Shown piece by piece: positions 17,053-26,200 of a DNA stretch of 64,000 nucleotides; within the stretch, counting starts at the first letter, position 1, and each line of letters opens with the position of its first letter. A model generated the notes under the pieces. It was not told the origin of the DNA, made no database searches, and saw only the letters and a program-made list of their open reading frames with translations. The translations under genes and the position numbers were made by a program. Source of the DNA: Maridesulfovibrio sp. (GTDB taxonomy: Bacteria; Desulfobacterota; Desulfovibrionia; Desulfovibrionales; Desulfovibrionaceae); assembly GCF_963677005.1 (NCBI RefSeq), contig NZ_OY781616.1, positions 813,501 to 877,500 of the forward strand, in the 5' to 3' direction.

Positions 17053-17541
17053 ATGAAAAAATCCGTTAGAATCTTTTTTGTGCTGGTTTTGGTGCTCTGC
17101 GCGGTCTCTGCCGTTTACGCTCAGGATAAGAAGAGTGCCCCGGAAGCCAAGGCAAAGCCTGAAGTTGCCGCATCCGAGCCGGCGGCAAAAGAGGCCGGGG
17201 TCCCGGTCTTAGTAGAGCACTCGGGCAATGACGAGCTTGGCGGGACTCTTGCCTTGAAGTTAAAGGAGAACTTTAGGAAATCGGTTTTGTTCAAGCTGGC
17301 TGATAAAAATGCCAAGGCCGTGCACGTAAAGGTTGTTTCGCGCAGTGAGTTCAGCGAACGTCCTGAAATAGGATCGGTTTACGCAGTTGTCTGGACTTTT
17401 GCGGAAAGTCAGGATGTAGTCCCTTTTTATCTTTCCGAAGAATTGGGACTCGTGGCTCCGGCAAATGTGGAGAGCAGGGCGGCGGGGCTCATGAATCTTA
17501 CGGACAGGATTGCGCAGGATTACAAATATCTATTTGAGTAG
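17053..17541 (+). CDS. Small exported protein of unknown function
   Basis: The 162-aa product starts with a clear signal peptide (KKSVRIFFVLVLVLCAVS), probably cleaved after AVYA, followed by an Ala/Lys/Glu/Pro-rich low-complexity linker to about residue 48. The mature C-terminal part of about 110 residues (VPVLVEHSGNDELGGTLALK onward) looks like a small alpha/beta domain resembling periplasmic DUF-type proteins, but I cannot name it. There is no lipobox. A GTG three bases earlier is an alternative start. It follows the uncharacterised gene by nine bases and overlaps the convergent CCA-type nucleotidyltransferase by 12 bases at the 3' end. Confidence 0.75.
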   Translation: MKKSVRIFFVLVLVLCAVSAVYAQDKKSAPEAKAKPEVAASEPAAKEAGVPVLVEHSGNDELGGTLALKLKENFRKSVLFKLADKNAKAVHVKVVSRSEFSERPEIGSVYAVVWTFAESQDVVPFYLSEELGLVAPANVESRAAGLMNLTDRIAQDYKYLFE

Positions 17542-18705
17542 ATTCTGCCAGTTGCGCCCTCTGGTCAGGCTTTTGAGCCTGGACGCTCTCAGGGTGCGAA
17601 GTTTTTCGCCTGATTTTTCTCCCAGATTTCTGTCTTTGAGCGGCAGGGATACCTTGAGTATCTCTGCCAGATCATCGCGGGCGGATGCCAATACATCCGC
17701 GTTCCGGTCTGCCCGGCACAGCTCGCACATGTTTTCAAGCAGGCCGCTTACATGCAGCTTCATCAGCAGATCCACCCGTGTTCCGGGGCGCAGTTCCCGG
17801 TAGTTCCCGGCTTTCATATGCAGTTGTGCGGCTGTTTCTCCGGCCCGGATGAATCTGGTCGGCAGCAGCAGTCTTTTTCCCAGTTCAACCGCCGGAGATG
17901 CCCCTGCCTTGTCGTGTCCGTGGTGGGAAGGTAGATGTTCCGCCGGGGTCAGCATCTTACCGAGGTCATGACACATGGCCATCCAGCAGGTCAGCGGATT
18001 TCCGGCAGTCAGGTCCATGATTTCTGCGGTGTGTCCGGCGACTGATTTATCGTGGTATTGTTCGGGCCCGGCAGGTATGCTGTCCGCTTTTTCAAGCTCC
18101 GGGAACCAGTATGCTAGACAGCCGGTTTTTATCAGCAGCCGCAGAAAGTTGCCCGGTTTTGCCCCTCCGAGTCCTTTGCGCAACTCAACGCCCACGCGGT
18201 CCGGGGCAATATTTTTTATCCAGCCGGATTTAGCCGCTTCCGCCATGCCGTGCAGTAATTCCGCATGAGCTGAAAACTCCGGAAATCGGGCAAGAAAGGT
18301 CGCTGCCCGGAATACCCTTAGCGGGTCGTCCCTGAAACTCTCCCGGAAGCCGGGACGAAGTTTCCTGTTCATGAGATCTTCGAGAGCATTAGGGTGGGTA
18401 TACAGTTCTCCGTTTTCGTCAAGGGCCATGCTGTTTACGGTAAAGTCCCTCGCGCCCAGATCCAGATCAACCGTTTCCTCAATATTTCTGCCTGTTTTTC
18501 TGGGAAGAGAAAACTCCAGCCCTTTCAGAAAAAAAATCTCATGTGATTTTCCCACAGGTCGGGCTTCTGGAAATTCAGCCATGAAATCCTTAGCTGATCC
18601 TGAAGCGATGAGCATGTCCATATCTTTGGGGACCCTGCCTATGAGCATGTCTCTGACGGTTCCACCGACAATCATTATTTTTATTTTTTTACGGGAAGTT
18701 ACCAT
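17530..18705 (-). CDS. tRNA nucleotidyltransferase/poly(A) polymerase-family protein with HD domain
   Basis: Class II nucleotidyltransferases add CCA (or CC, or A) to tRNA 3' ends or poly(A) tails to RNA. The N-terminal motif A is VGGTVRDMLIGRVPKDMDMLI, with the flexible-loop region, motif B ARDFTVNSMAL and motif C DDPLRVFRAATFLARF. The centre has an HD phosphohydrolase domain (MCHDLGKM, then HHGHDKAG), as in bacterial CCA enzymes with 2',3'-cyclic phosphatase activity. The amino-acid template EDxxR region cannot be judged by eye. 391 aa. A second, larger enzyme of this superfamily is at 56311, so the CC- and A-adding steps may be divided. Confidence 0.88.
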   Translation of the reverse strand: MVTSRKKIKIMIVGGTVRDMLIGRVPKDMDMLIASGSAKDFMAEFPEARPVGKSHEIFFLKGLEFSLPRKTGRNIEETVDLDLGARDFTVNSMALDENGELYTHPNALEDLMNRKLRPGFRESFRDDPLRVFRAATFLARFPEFSAHAELLHGMAEAAKSGWIKNIAPDRVGVELRKGLGGAKPGNFLRLLIKTGCLAYWFPELEKADSIPAGPEQYHDKSVAGHTAEIMDLTAGNPLTCWMAMCHDLGKMLTPAEHLPSHHGHDKAGASPAVELGKRLLLPTRFIRAGETAAQLHMKAGNYRELRPGTRVDLLMKLHVSGLLENMCELCRADRNADVLASARDDLAEILKVSLPLKDRNLGEKSGEKLRTLRASRLKSLTRGRNWQNLLK

Positions 18706-18785
18706 GTTGTTTCTTTAGGGTTTATTCAGTAATAATGCTAAGCTCCGCTCTTGCTATATTTACCGTTAATGATATCTTGAACGCA

Positions 18786-19466
18786 ATGAAAAATAAAATA
18801 TTGCTCTTGGTCCTTATCGGGGTGGTGGTTGCACTTTTTTTCTATTTTGATCTGGATAGAATTTTCACCTTGGAATACCTGAAAAGTTCCAGGCAGGACT
18901 TTCAATTGTTTTATGCTGAAAACCCCGCACCTACCGTGCTGGGCTTTTTTGTGCTCTACGTGATTGTTGTAGGGCTGAGTCTGCCGGGGGCAACAGTTCT
19001 CGGGCTGGCGGCAGGGGCGCTTTTCGGATTTTGGGCCGGTGTGGTTATAATTTCTTTTGCCAGTTCTCTAGGTGCTCTTATCGCCTGTTTTTTTTCACGT
19101 TATCTTTTCAGGGAATATGTGCAGAGGAAATTCGGCGACAGGCTGGAAAGAGTGAACCGTGGCATTGCTGAGGAAGGAGCATTCTACCTGTTCTGCATGC
19201 GGCTTATTCCGGCAATTCCCTTTGTGGTAATCAATCTGGTCATGGGCTTGACCTCAATGAGGCTCAGAACATTTTATTGGGTATCTCAGGTCGGTATGTT
19301 GCCAGGAACCATGGTTTACGTGAATGCGGGCAAGGAACTGGGAAAAATAGATTCCCTCTCCGGGATAGTTCAGCCCGGACTCATCGCCGCGTTCGTTCTT
19401 TTGGGCATTTTTCCTCTGGTGGTGCGCAAGGCTGTTTCTTTTGTCAAAGCCCGCAGAAATGTGTAA
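18786..19466 (+). CDS. TVP38/TMEM64-family membrane protein
   Basis: This 226-aa integral membrane protein belongs to the VTT (SNARE-associated, DedA-like) superfamily, whose members act as lipid scramblases or in polyprenyl-phosphate or phospholipid handling. It has an N-terminal helix (ILLLVLIGVVVALFFYF), the conserved re-entrant region GLSLPGATVLGLAAGALFGFWAGVV, then RLIPAIPFVVINLVMGL and a C-terminal helix. The F/P-x-P and G-x-x-x-G patterns are conserved. I use the ATG at 18786, since the frame upstream to 18735 adds only a short unlikely tail. It is divergent from the nucleotidyltransferase and precedes the CNB pair. Confidence 0.85.
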   Translation: MKNKILLLVLIGVVVALFFYFDLDRIFTLEYLKSSRQDFQLFYAENPAPTVLGFFVLYVIVVGLSLPGATVLGLAAGALFGFWAGVVIISFASSLGALIACFFSRYLFREYVQRKFGDRLERVNRGIAEEGAFYLFCMRLIPAIPFVVINLVMGLTSMRLRTFYWVSQVGMLPGTMVYVNAGKELGKIDSLSGIVQPGLIAAFVLLGIFPLVVRKAVSFVKARRNV

Positions 19467-19512
19467 GGTCTTTCAAGCAATTTCAAAAAATCAATAAATA
19501 CAAAAAGTAGTT

Positions 19513-20688
19513 ATGATTCCAAGAACTTCACCCAGTATTCGCACTTTTCACAAAGGCAAACTCATTTTTGCGGAAGGGCAGGAAAGCAAGGTCGCCTACA
19601 TGATCAAGGCGGGAACAGTGGATATTTTCCGTAAGCTGGAGAACAAGAAAACAGTTCTCGCCACTTTGCGCAGGGGAGATATCTTCGGGGAAATGGCTTT
19701 GCTTACGGACCAGAAACGGACGGCCTATGCCGAGGCATCAAGTTTCTGTGAGCTTGTAGTGCTTACCGAAGAAATGATGAACAAGCTTCTTAATTCTTCA
19801 CCCGGAACAGTAAAGAAAATTGTCGAGCTGCTGGCCAAGCGGGTAGTGGCTACCGATGGCAAATCTTCCGGTTCCCAGCAGAGCGATTCGTTCATCTCCC
19901 TCGCCACCATGCTGAACCTTGCCTACAAGGAATACGCTTACACGCCCAAAAAACAGCAGGCCAAGATTGAAAATTACGCTTTGGGGCTGTCCGTGAAATC
20001 CTTTACCGAAACGGTTAAGGGATTGACCATGTTTTCAACCCTTGAGATCGATGCCTTTCTTGAAAATGTTTACAAGTTGAGGTTGATTGATTTGAAAACA
20101 CCAAAGAAGGGTGACAAGGGGGCATTTCTGGACAGGTATATTCAGATTGCGGATATCAATCAGTTCATGACGTCGCTGCATGGACTTTACAAGCAGATGA
20201 AAGAAATAGGTGCCAATGTCGAGTACCGTATGAATTATATGACCTTTTCAGATTTTGCCCAGAAAACCGGAACCCAGCCGGAATTGATTTATAAGAAAGT
20301 CATCAAGGAAGAGATGCCGGAAACCCTGCTCTTTTTCAATCGCGAAAAGGCCGTTGAGTGGAGCAAGGATAAGGATGAAAATTTCTTCAAGAAATTCAAG
20401 CGACCGCGTAAGGCCCTTGAGGATCTGGAAAATGTGGACGACCTTATCTACATAGACAATGCCACCCTTGCAGAAGCTTTGAAGGGACTGGATTTTTACA
20501 AGATTTCTGTTTTGTTTTCTGCCGGAGATGCCCAGAACAAGGAAAAGATCAAGCGCAATATCGGACGTAAAATGGCTACAATTCTTCTCAGCGAACCTCC
20601 CAGGGATCGCTCCATGTCCGATCCGGAAGTTCTTGAATGTTGTGATGAACTGCTTGATTCTGTTAGAAAACTCAAAGGTGCCAGCTAG
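19513..20688 (+). CDS. Cyclic-nucleotide-binding protein with FliG C-terminal-like domain (paralogue 1)
   Basis: Residues about 10-115 form a CNB domain with the phosphate-binding cassette FGEMALLTDQKRTAYAEA, keeping the Arg that contacts the cyclic nucleotide phosphate. The middle (about 120-300) is unrecognised and helical. The C-terminal part (about 305-388) lines up without gaps with the FliG C-terminal domain: I314-D315-N316 heads a helix, with an A-L-K-G-L-D segment and a RNIGRKMATILL stretch matching the RNMSQRAADIL part of E. coli FliG. FliG's torque-generating charged residues are not all kept (N and A replace D and R). 391 aa. The next gene is a paralogue nine bases away. Likely a cyclic-nucleotide-dependent regulator; role unknown. 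Confidence 0.8.
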   Translation: MIPRTSPSIRTFHKGKLIFAEGQESKVAYMIKAGTVDIFRKLENKKTVLATLRRGDIFGEMALLTDQKRTAYAEASSFCELVVLTEEMMNKLLNSSPGTVKKIVELLAKRVVATDGKSSGSQQSDSFISLATMLNLAYKEYAYTPKKQQAKIENYALGLSVKSFTETVKGLTMFSTLEIDAFLENVYKLRLIDLKTPKKGDKGAFLDRYIQIADINQFMTSLHGLYKQMKEIGANVEYRMNYMTFSDFAQKTGTQPELIYKKVIKEEMPETLLFFNREKAVEWSKDKDENFFKKFKRPRKALEDLENVDDLIYIDNATLAEALKGLDFYKISVLFSAGDAQNKEKIKRNIGRKMATILLSEPPRDRSMSDPEVLECCDELLDSVRKLKGAS

Positions 20689-20697
20689 GATGACGTT

Positions 20698-21861
20698 ATG
20701 GACAGACTTGCGCAGAGGAGAAAGGAAATGAGTCCCCAGAAACCTATGACCAAGACATACAACAAGGGGGACGTCATTTTCAGGGAAGGGGATAAAGGCA
20801 ATCTCGCTTTCATGATTCAGTCCGGAACAGTCAATATAATCAAGAATATAAACGGCAAGCAAAGCGTGCTGGCCACCTTGGGGCCCGGTGAAATATTCGG
20901 TGAAATGGCTATCATCTCCAAGGCTCCCAGAGTTGCCGGGGCCGAGGCTTCATCTGAATGTACGGTGATGGTTCTTACCGCCAAGCTGCTTCTTCTTCTG
21001 CTCAAGAAAAGTCATCCCACGGTTTTTCATCTGACAAGAATTCTGGCTTCGAGACTTGCGAGTTCAAACAGAACTGTTTCCGAAAACAGAAGTGATAACT
21101 CCTGGATGACATTCTGCCGTCTGCTGCATCTTAAGAACCGTATTGTGGAAACCAGTCCGCCGGATGTCCGGCCGCTGGGCATCAGTTACGAAGAGTTCTG
21201 CAAGGAACTGCTGGACATAACAAACATGCCCAAATCCGAGATAGACCGGTTTGTGAAAACTGCAACCGGTTTCAATATGATTCATATGACCAAGGTTGCC
21301 ACCCATCCTTACGTGAGCATTACCGATCCGGACAATTTTCTGGTCGTTGCCGAGAATATTTCCGGAGATATCAATAAATTCGGCGGGAAAGTCAGCCTCG
21401 CCGATTATATGGATATTGATGATTTTGCGGAGATGGTCGAGTCGAATCCGGAAATGATCTACAAGAAGGTCGGGGTAGGTGAGTTCCCGGAAGATATCTG
21501 CGTACTGCACAAGGATGCTTCATCCAAGTGGGCCGAGAAAAAGGGAGACCGTTATTTCAAGGAAGCCAAGCGCAAACGCAAGACCATCGACGAGCTGGAA
21601 GGTATCGAAGATATTGTCTTTGTGGATATCGGAACCCTCAAAGAAGTCTTTAAGCGGTTGGGATACTATAAACTGGGTATTTTGTTGGCCGTAGCTGAGG
21701 ATGATGCCAAAAAACGGATATTGATGTCCATTTCCAAGAAAATTGCCGCAGCGATAATGAAAGACGCAAAATCATCAGAAGCCATTAATCAAAGCGAAAT
21801 AGATGATGTTGAAGAAGAACTCATCGAGATGATCAGGGAGATCAAGTCCGGGGGAGAATAA
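20698..21861 (+). CDS. Cyclic-nucleotide-binding protein with FliG C-terminal-like domain (paralogue 2)
   Basis: This 387-aa protein is the tandem paralogue of the gene before it, with the same order: a CNB domain (motif FGEMAIISKAPRVAGAEA, Arg kept), an unrecognised middle and a C-terminal FliG_C-like region starting near V309-D310, with LGYYKLGILLAVAEDDAKKR and SISKKIAAAIM. The two proteins diverge in the centre. An alternative start at 20728 (MSPQ) has GAGGAGAAAGGAA upstream; the ATG at 20698 has AGGA at the stop of the upstream gene. Both are plausible. No flagellar motor gene is in the window. The paired layout suggests a heterodimer or two related outputs. Confidence 0.8.
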   Translation: MDRLAQRRKEMSPQKPMTKTYNKGDVIFREGDKGNLAFMIQSGTVNIIKNINGKQSVLATLGPGEIFGEMAIISKAPRVAGAEASSECTVMVLTAKLLLLLLKKSHPTVFHLTRILASRLASSNRTVSENRSDNSWMTFCRLLHLKNRIVETSPPDVRPLGISYEEFCKELLDITNMPKSEIDRFVKTATGFNMIHMTKVATHPYVSITDPDNFLVVAENISGDINKFGGKVSLADYMDIDDFAEMVESNPEMIYKKVGVGEFPEDICVLHKDASSKWAEKKGDRYFKEAKRKRKTIDELEGIEDIVFVDIGTLKEVFKRLGYYKLGILLAVAEDDAKKRILMSISKKIAAAIMKDAKSSEAINQSEIDDVEEELIEMIREIKSGGE

Positions 21862-21980
21862 CACCGTTACTGCTTGAAATGATATTTGATTATGTATACC
21901 GCTGTATAAATTTTTAAAATCGTGTATTATTGAATTGTCGAACTCTGTTTTTTTAAACATCTGCCACGGGATAATGAATC

Positions 21981-22904
21981 ATGATTACGAGAATTACGAT
22001 TATAAGCGGAAAAGAAGGCAGTCCTCTGCCCAAGACTTCTCCTGAACTGCTTTTTCAGGGACACCCCCTGTGGGCCCGAGACATTGAGAACTTCAGTCCC
22101 TGGAATATGGAAGATGCCGAGTACAGGACTTATTCCACATGGCTTTCAGGTTCCAGGACCGGGATACCTGTTGCCGTATGCGGCTCATGCGCTTCCGCTC
22201 TTGATGTGGCCTGGAGGCTCAACGCTCTGGAGGATCTTCCGGAATGGGGCAGCGTAATAGCAATGGAACAGAATACCGGACGCGGGCAGGTTCGCAGGGA
22301 ATGGATATCTCCTCCCGGCAATATCTACGGAACTGTCCGCTGGCCTGTACTGCCCATGGGTGAGCCTGGAGAACCCCGGCCGGTCTGGAATCGAATTCTG
22401 CCGTTGATCGTGGGCTATCTTACCTGCAAGGCCCTTGATGACATCGGAGTGAAAACTCAGCTCAAGTGGCCGAACGATATTCTTATTGATGGAACGAAGG
22501 TCGGCGGAATTCTTATTGAGGAACGCGGTGGAACGGTTATGGTCGGGATCGGCCTTAACCTTACTTACGCCCCGGAACGCGAACTGCTGCGACCTGATCA
22601 TGCTGTCCCGGCCGGTAAAATCAATACCGAGGAAATGCAGCTTGGTCCTCTTGAGACCTGGATCGAAATGATCAAGTATTTCCGCAGTCAGTTTGATTCC
22701 ATCGTCTCTTCACAGCACGCTGAAAATTTTATCTACGAACTTGCTGACCAGTTGGTCTGGTTCGGTGAGGAAGTCCGAATTGTTGACGGCCCGGACGGGC
22801 TTGAAAAGGGCGTAATCTGCGGCCTGCGTTCTGACGGCGGACTGGTTGTTGAGGCTGACGGAGAAAAACATACCGTTTATTCCGGGTCCGTAATGCCCCT
22901 TTAA
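21981..22904 (+). CDS. birA: Biotin--[biotin carboxyl carrier protein] ligase
   Basis: BirA makes biotinyl-AMP and transfers biotin to the carrier lysine of biotin-dependent carboxylases. The 307-aa protein carries the adenylation motif EQNTGRGQVRREW (Gly-Arg-Gly-x-x-Arg), GNIYGT and the KWPNDI/KVGGILIE segments, and a small C-terminal beta domain (VIDG/GLRSDG region). It lacks the N-terminal winged helix of E. coli BirA, so it is likely a monofunctional ligase and not a biotin repressor. The N-terminal about 60 residues are unusual and not part of the core. It lies 120 bases after the CNB pair and upstream of the PEP-synthase-like gene. Confidence 0.9.
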   Translation: MITRITIISGKEGSPLPKTSPELLFQGHPLWARDIENFSPWNMEDAEYRTYSTWLSGSRTGIPVAVCGSCASALDVAWRLNALEDLPEWGSVIAMEQNTGRGQVRREWISPPGNIYGTVRWPVLPMGEPGEPRPVWNRILPLIVGYLTCKALDDIGVKTQLKWPNDILIDGTKVGGILIEERGGTVMVGIGLNLTYAPERELLRPDHAVPAGKINTEEMQLGPLETWIEMIKYFRSQFDSIVSSQHAENFIYELADQLVWFGEEVRIVDGPDGLEKGVICGLRSDGGLVVEADGEKHTVYSGSVMPL

Positions 22905-23220
22905 AAAGCGACCTGTCCATTGTAAATCCTGTTTTTTCCTTGACATGCGAGCCATGCTGAGGAAATGGTCTTCTACAGGATAAGACTGCTTTCAGGCAGT
23001 CTTATCCTCTTCCCGGGAAGGGGAAGCGTTATCCGGAGTTCTTCCGGGATATCTTTTGGAAAGTCTTTTTTGTATGACCTCTGTTCTTTTTCCGGGCAGG
23101 GTGTTATTCCTATTTATCAACCACTCTTTAAATTTAGCTTGAATACGATATCCAGATTCAGAAGGACCGCCAGGTTTAAAGGTCCTGCTGCAACCTGTTA
23201 CGATGCGTAAGGAGGAAGCG
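22905..23220. promoter_or_regulatory. Leader region of the PEP-synthase-like gene with strong hairpins
   Basis: Bases 22977-22989 and 22996-23008 form a perfect 13-bp stem (aggataagactgc and its complement), immediately followed by the 12-bp palindrome cttcccgggaag at 23009-23020. TTGACA at 22938-22943 could be a -35 box, but no clear -10 lies at the right spacing. The stem may terminate birA or form part of the long 5' leader of the next gene. Confidence 0.5.
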
Positions 23221-26200
23221 ATGGCTGGGAAGACGGAAGAAACCGGCTCCGCCAAAAAAGCGGAAGCCGCAGCTCCCAAAAAGGCTCAGGCGAAGAAACA
23301 GCTTGAGAGTAAACTGGTTTTGACCGGTGCCGATATCGTTGCTATCGGCGAAGAGGCTGAGCTGCTGGTTGGCGGTAAGAACTACAACACCGCATTGATC
23401 AGTCAGGTAGAGGGTATAAGGTCTCCCCAGTTCAGGGCTGTCTCTTCTATAGCTTTTCATAAACTTCTGGATGAAACAAAAGTGCACGCCGGGGTTGTGC
23501 GCACTGTCGTGGACAGTGAATACAACGCAGTGGACTGGACCAGCGAAGAAGTAAACAGCGACAGTGAGTTTCTGCAGAAATTCGTTAGATCGATTGCCGA
23601 GGTTATTCGTGAAGAGGTCAGAAAGCATTCAGACGAAACCCAGATTCAGCTGCGGACATTCATTAATAACGTTGTTGAAGGCTTTGCAACTTCACCAGAA
23701 GGAATCGACCAACTGCGCAAGCGTTCCGTTCTGGTTCAGTGCGCGATCCTTTCCGTTGAACTGCCTGCCGAAGTGGAGGAAGCGGTTAAAAACGCCTACC
23801 TGTCCATCTGCAAGGATGCAGGGCTGGAAAACGAACCCGTGGCCGTGCGTTCCTCTGCCGCCGGTGAAGACAGTCGCAAGAAGGCTTTTGCCGGACTTCA
23901 GGATACCTACCTGAACATTGTCGGTGAGGACAACTGCGCAACGGCGTACCATTGGGATTGTGCTTCAGCATACAACCTGCGCAGCATGACCTACCGGCGT
24001 GAAGCTATTCTCGATGCGGTTACCCTTGCAGAGAATACCGGTGATACATCCATTGCGGAAAATGCCAAGATAGAGTGGGCTATTGAGAATACCTCGCTTT
24101 CTGTGTGCATAATGCGCATGATCAATCCGGTTATCTCGGGAACAGCTTTCAGTGCCGATACAGCTACCGGTTGTCGCGGAACCGAACGCAAGGACCTTGT
24201 CTCCATTGATGCGAGCTACGGACTGGGTGAAGCCGTTGTCGGCGGAATGGTTACTCCGGATAAATTTTACGTATTTCAGCGTGACGACGGCTCCGAGGTT
24301 GTTGTCCGCAATATGGGTTGCAAGGACAAGAAAATCGTCTACAGCGAAAAGGGCGGAACCAAGGTCGAGAAGGTTCAGTCCGGTGCCGTCTACCGCTGGG
24401 CGCTTTCCCTTGCGCAGGCTGAAGAAGTAGCCAAGGGTGTGCGCTCCATAAGCAGAGCTTATGGCGGCATGATTATGGATACTGAATTCTGCCTTGATGC
24501 TGCCGACAGACTCTGGTTTGTACAGGCCCGTCCTGAAACCCGCTGGAATGAAGAGTTCGAGCAGCATCCGCATTCCATTTTCATGCGCAGGCTTGAGGTT
24601 TCCCCGAAAGCTCTGTCTACCGCAGAAGTCCTTCTGGAAGGGAACGGAGCTTCACGCGGAGCCGGGCAGGGAACTGTCAAATATCTGCGTTCGGCTCTTG
24701 AACTGAACAAAGTTCACAAGGGTGACATTCTCGCTGCCGAGCGTACCGATCCGGATATGGTTCCGGGCATGCGTATCGCCGCAGGCATTCTTGCCGATGT
24801 TGGCGGAGATACCAGCCATGCTGCGATTACCTCCCGTGAGCTGGGAATCCCGGCAATTATCGGTATTCAGCGTCTTGAAATTCTGCGCTCCCTTGACGGA
24901 CAGGAAATAACCGTCGACGGTTCCCGCGGAAAGGTCTACCGCGGACTTCTGCCCCTCACCGAGGTTGGCGGAACCATTGATACCTCAAAGCTTCCCGCCA
25001 CCAAGACCAAAGTCGGGCTTATCCTTGCCGATGTGGGACAGTCGCTGTTCCTTTCCAGGCTCAGGGACGTTCCCGATTTCGAAGTGGGGCTGCTCCGTGC
25101 CGAGTTCATGCTTGGCAACGTCGGGGTGCATCCGCTTGCGCTTGAAGCATACGACAACGGTTCTCTGGATAGGCTGGTGCAGGACAAGCTGGATGAACTG
25201 GACGGACGCCTTACTGCGGTAATGAAATCGCAGCTTGATTCCGGCCTGATCACTCTCAACGTGAAATTAAGGGAATATGTCGGTGCCGTGACCGGTCTTA
25301 CCGAAGAAATGGATTCCCTTGCCAATGCCAACACTGCCCGCGGAACCGAAGAGGTTCTGGCCATGCACCGCAAGCTGAGGGAACTGGACAAGAAACTTGA
25401 CCACTACCTTGAGCATGCTACCGAAAGTCTTTACACCCTCAAAACTTCAGTCAAGGTTGAAGAACATGTGAGGGCTATAGTCGGAGTGCTGGCCGACGAA
25501 TATGCCGATTCAAAATTCATTTACAAGCGTTCTGAATCCATAGATGAACTTCCTGAAATTCTTGAAAAGGCAAAGAATAACCCCATTGTTCTGGAATACA
25601 TTGAGAAGATCAGGGCTTTGAGGGAAGAAGTCGCTCTTAAGATGGGGCTTAAGTCCGAAATGGACGAAGTCACAACTCTCAGGCAGCGCATTTCGGATAT
25701 AATCAGGTCCCGCGGACTGCGGACCGGTAAGGAAAACTACATTCAGACCCTTTCCCAGGGGTTGGCACTTTTTGCCATGGCCTTCTACGGAAAGGATATC
25801 GTGTACAGAACCACCGACTTCAAGACCAACGAGTATCACAACCTGCTCGGCGGATTGCTTTTCGAGCATCATGAAGACAACCCCATGCTCGGATATCGCG
25901 GTGTTTCCAGAAACGTGCACGACTGGGAACTGGAAGCCTTTAAACTGGCTCGCGGGGTATTCGGCGGTAAGAATCTGCATATTATGCTGCCTTTTGTCCG
26001 GACCATTGAAGAAGCGCGCAGCATGAAGCGCTACCTGTCTCAGGTACACAATCTTGAATCCGGCAAGGACGGTCTTAAACTGATCCTCATGGCCGAAATT
26101 CCAAGCAACGCAATTCTCAGCAAGGAATTCATCAGGGAAGTGGACGGGTTCTCCATCGGTTCCAATGACATGACTCAGCTGGTTCTCGGAACCGACCGTG

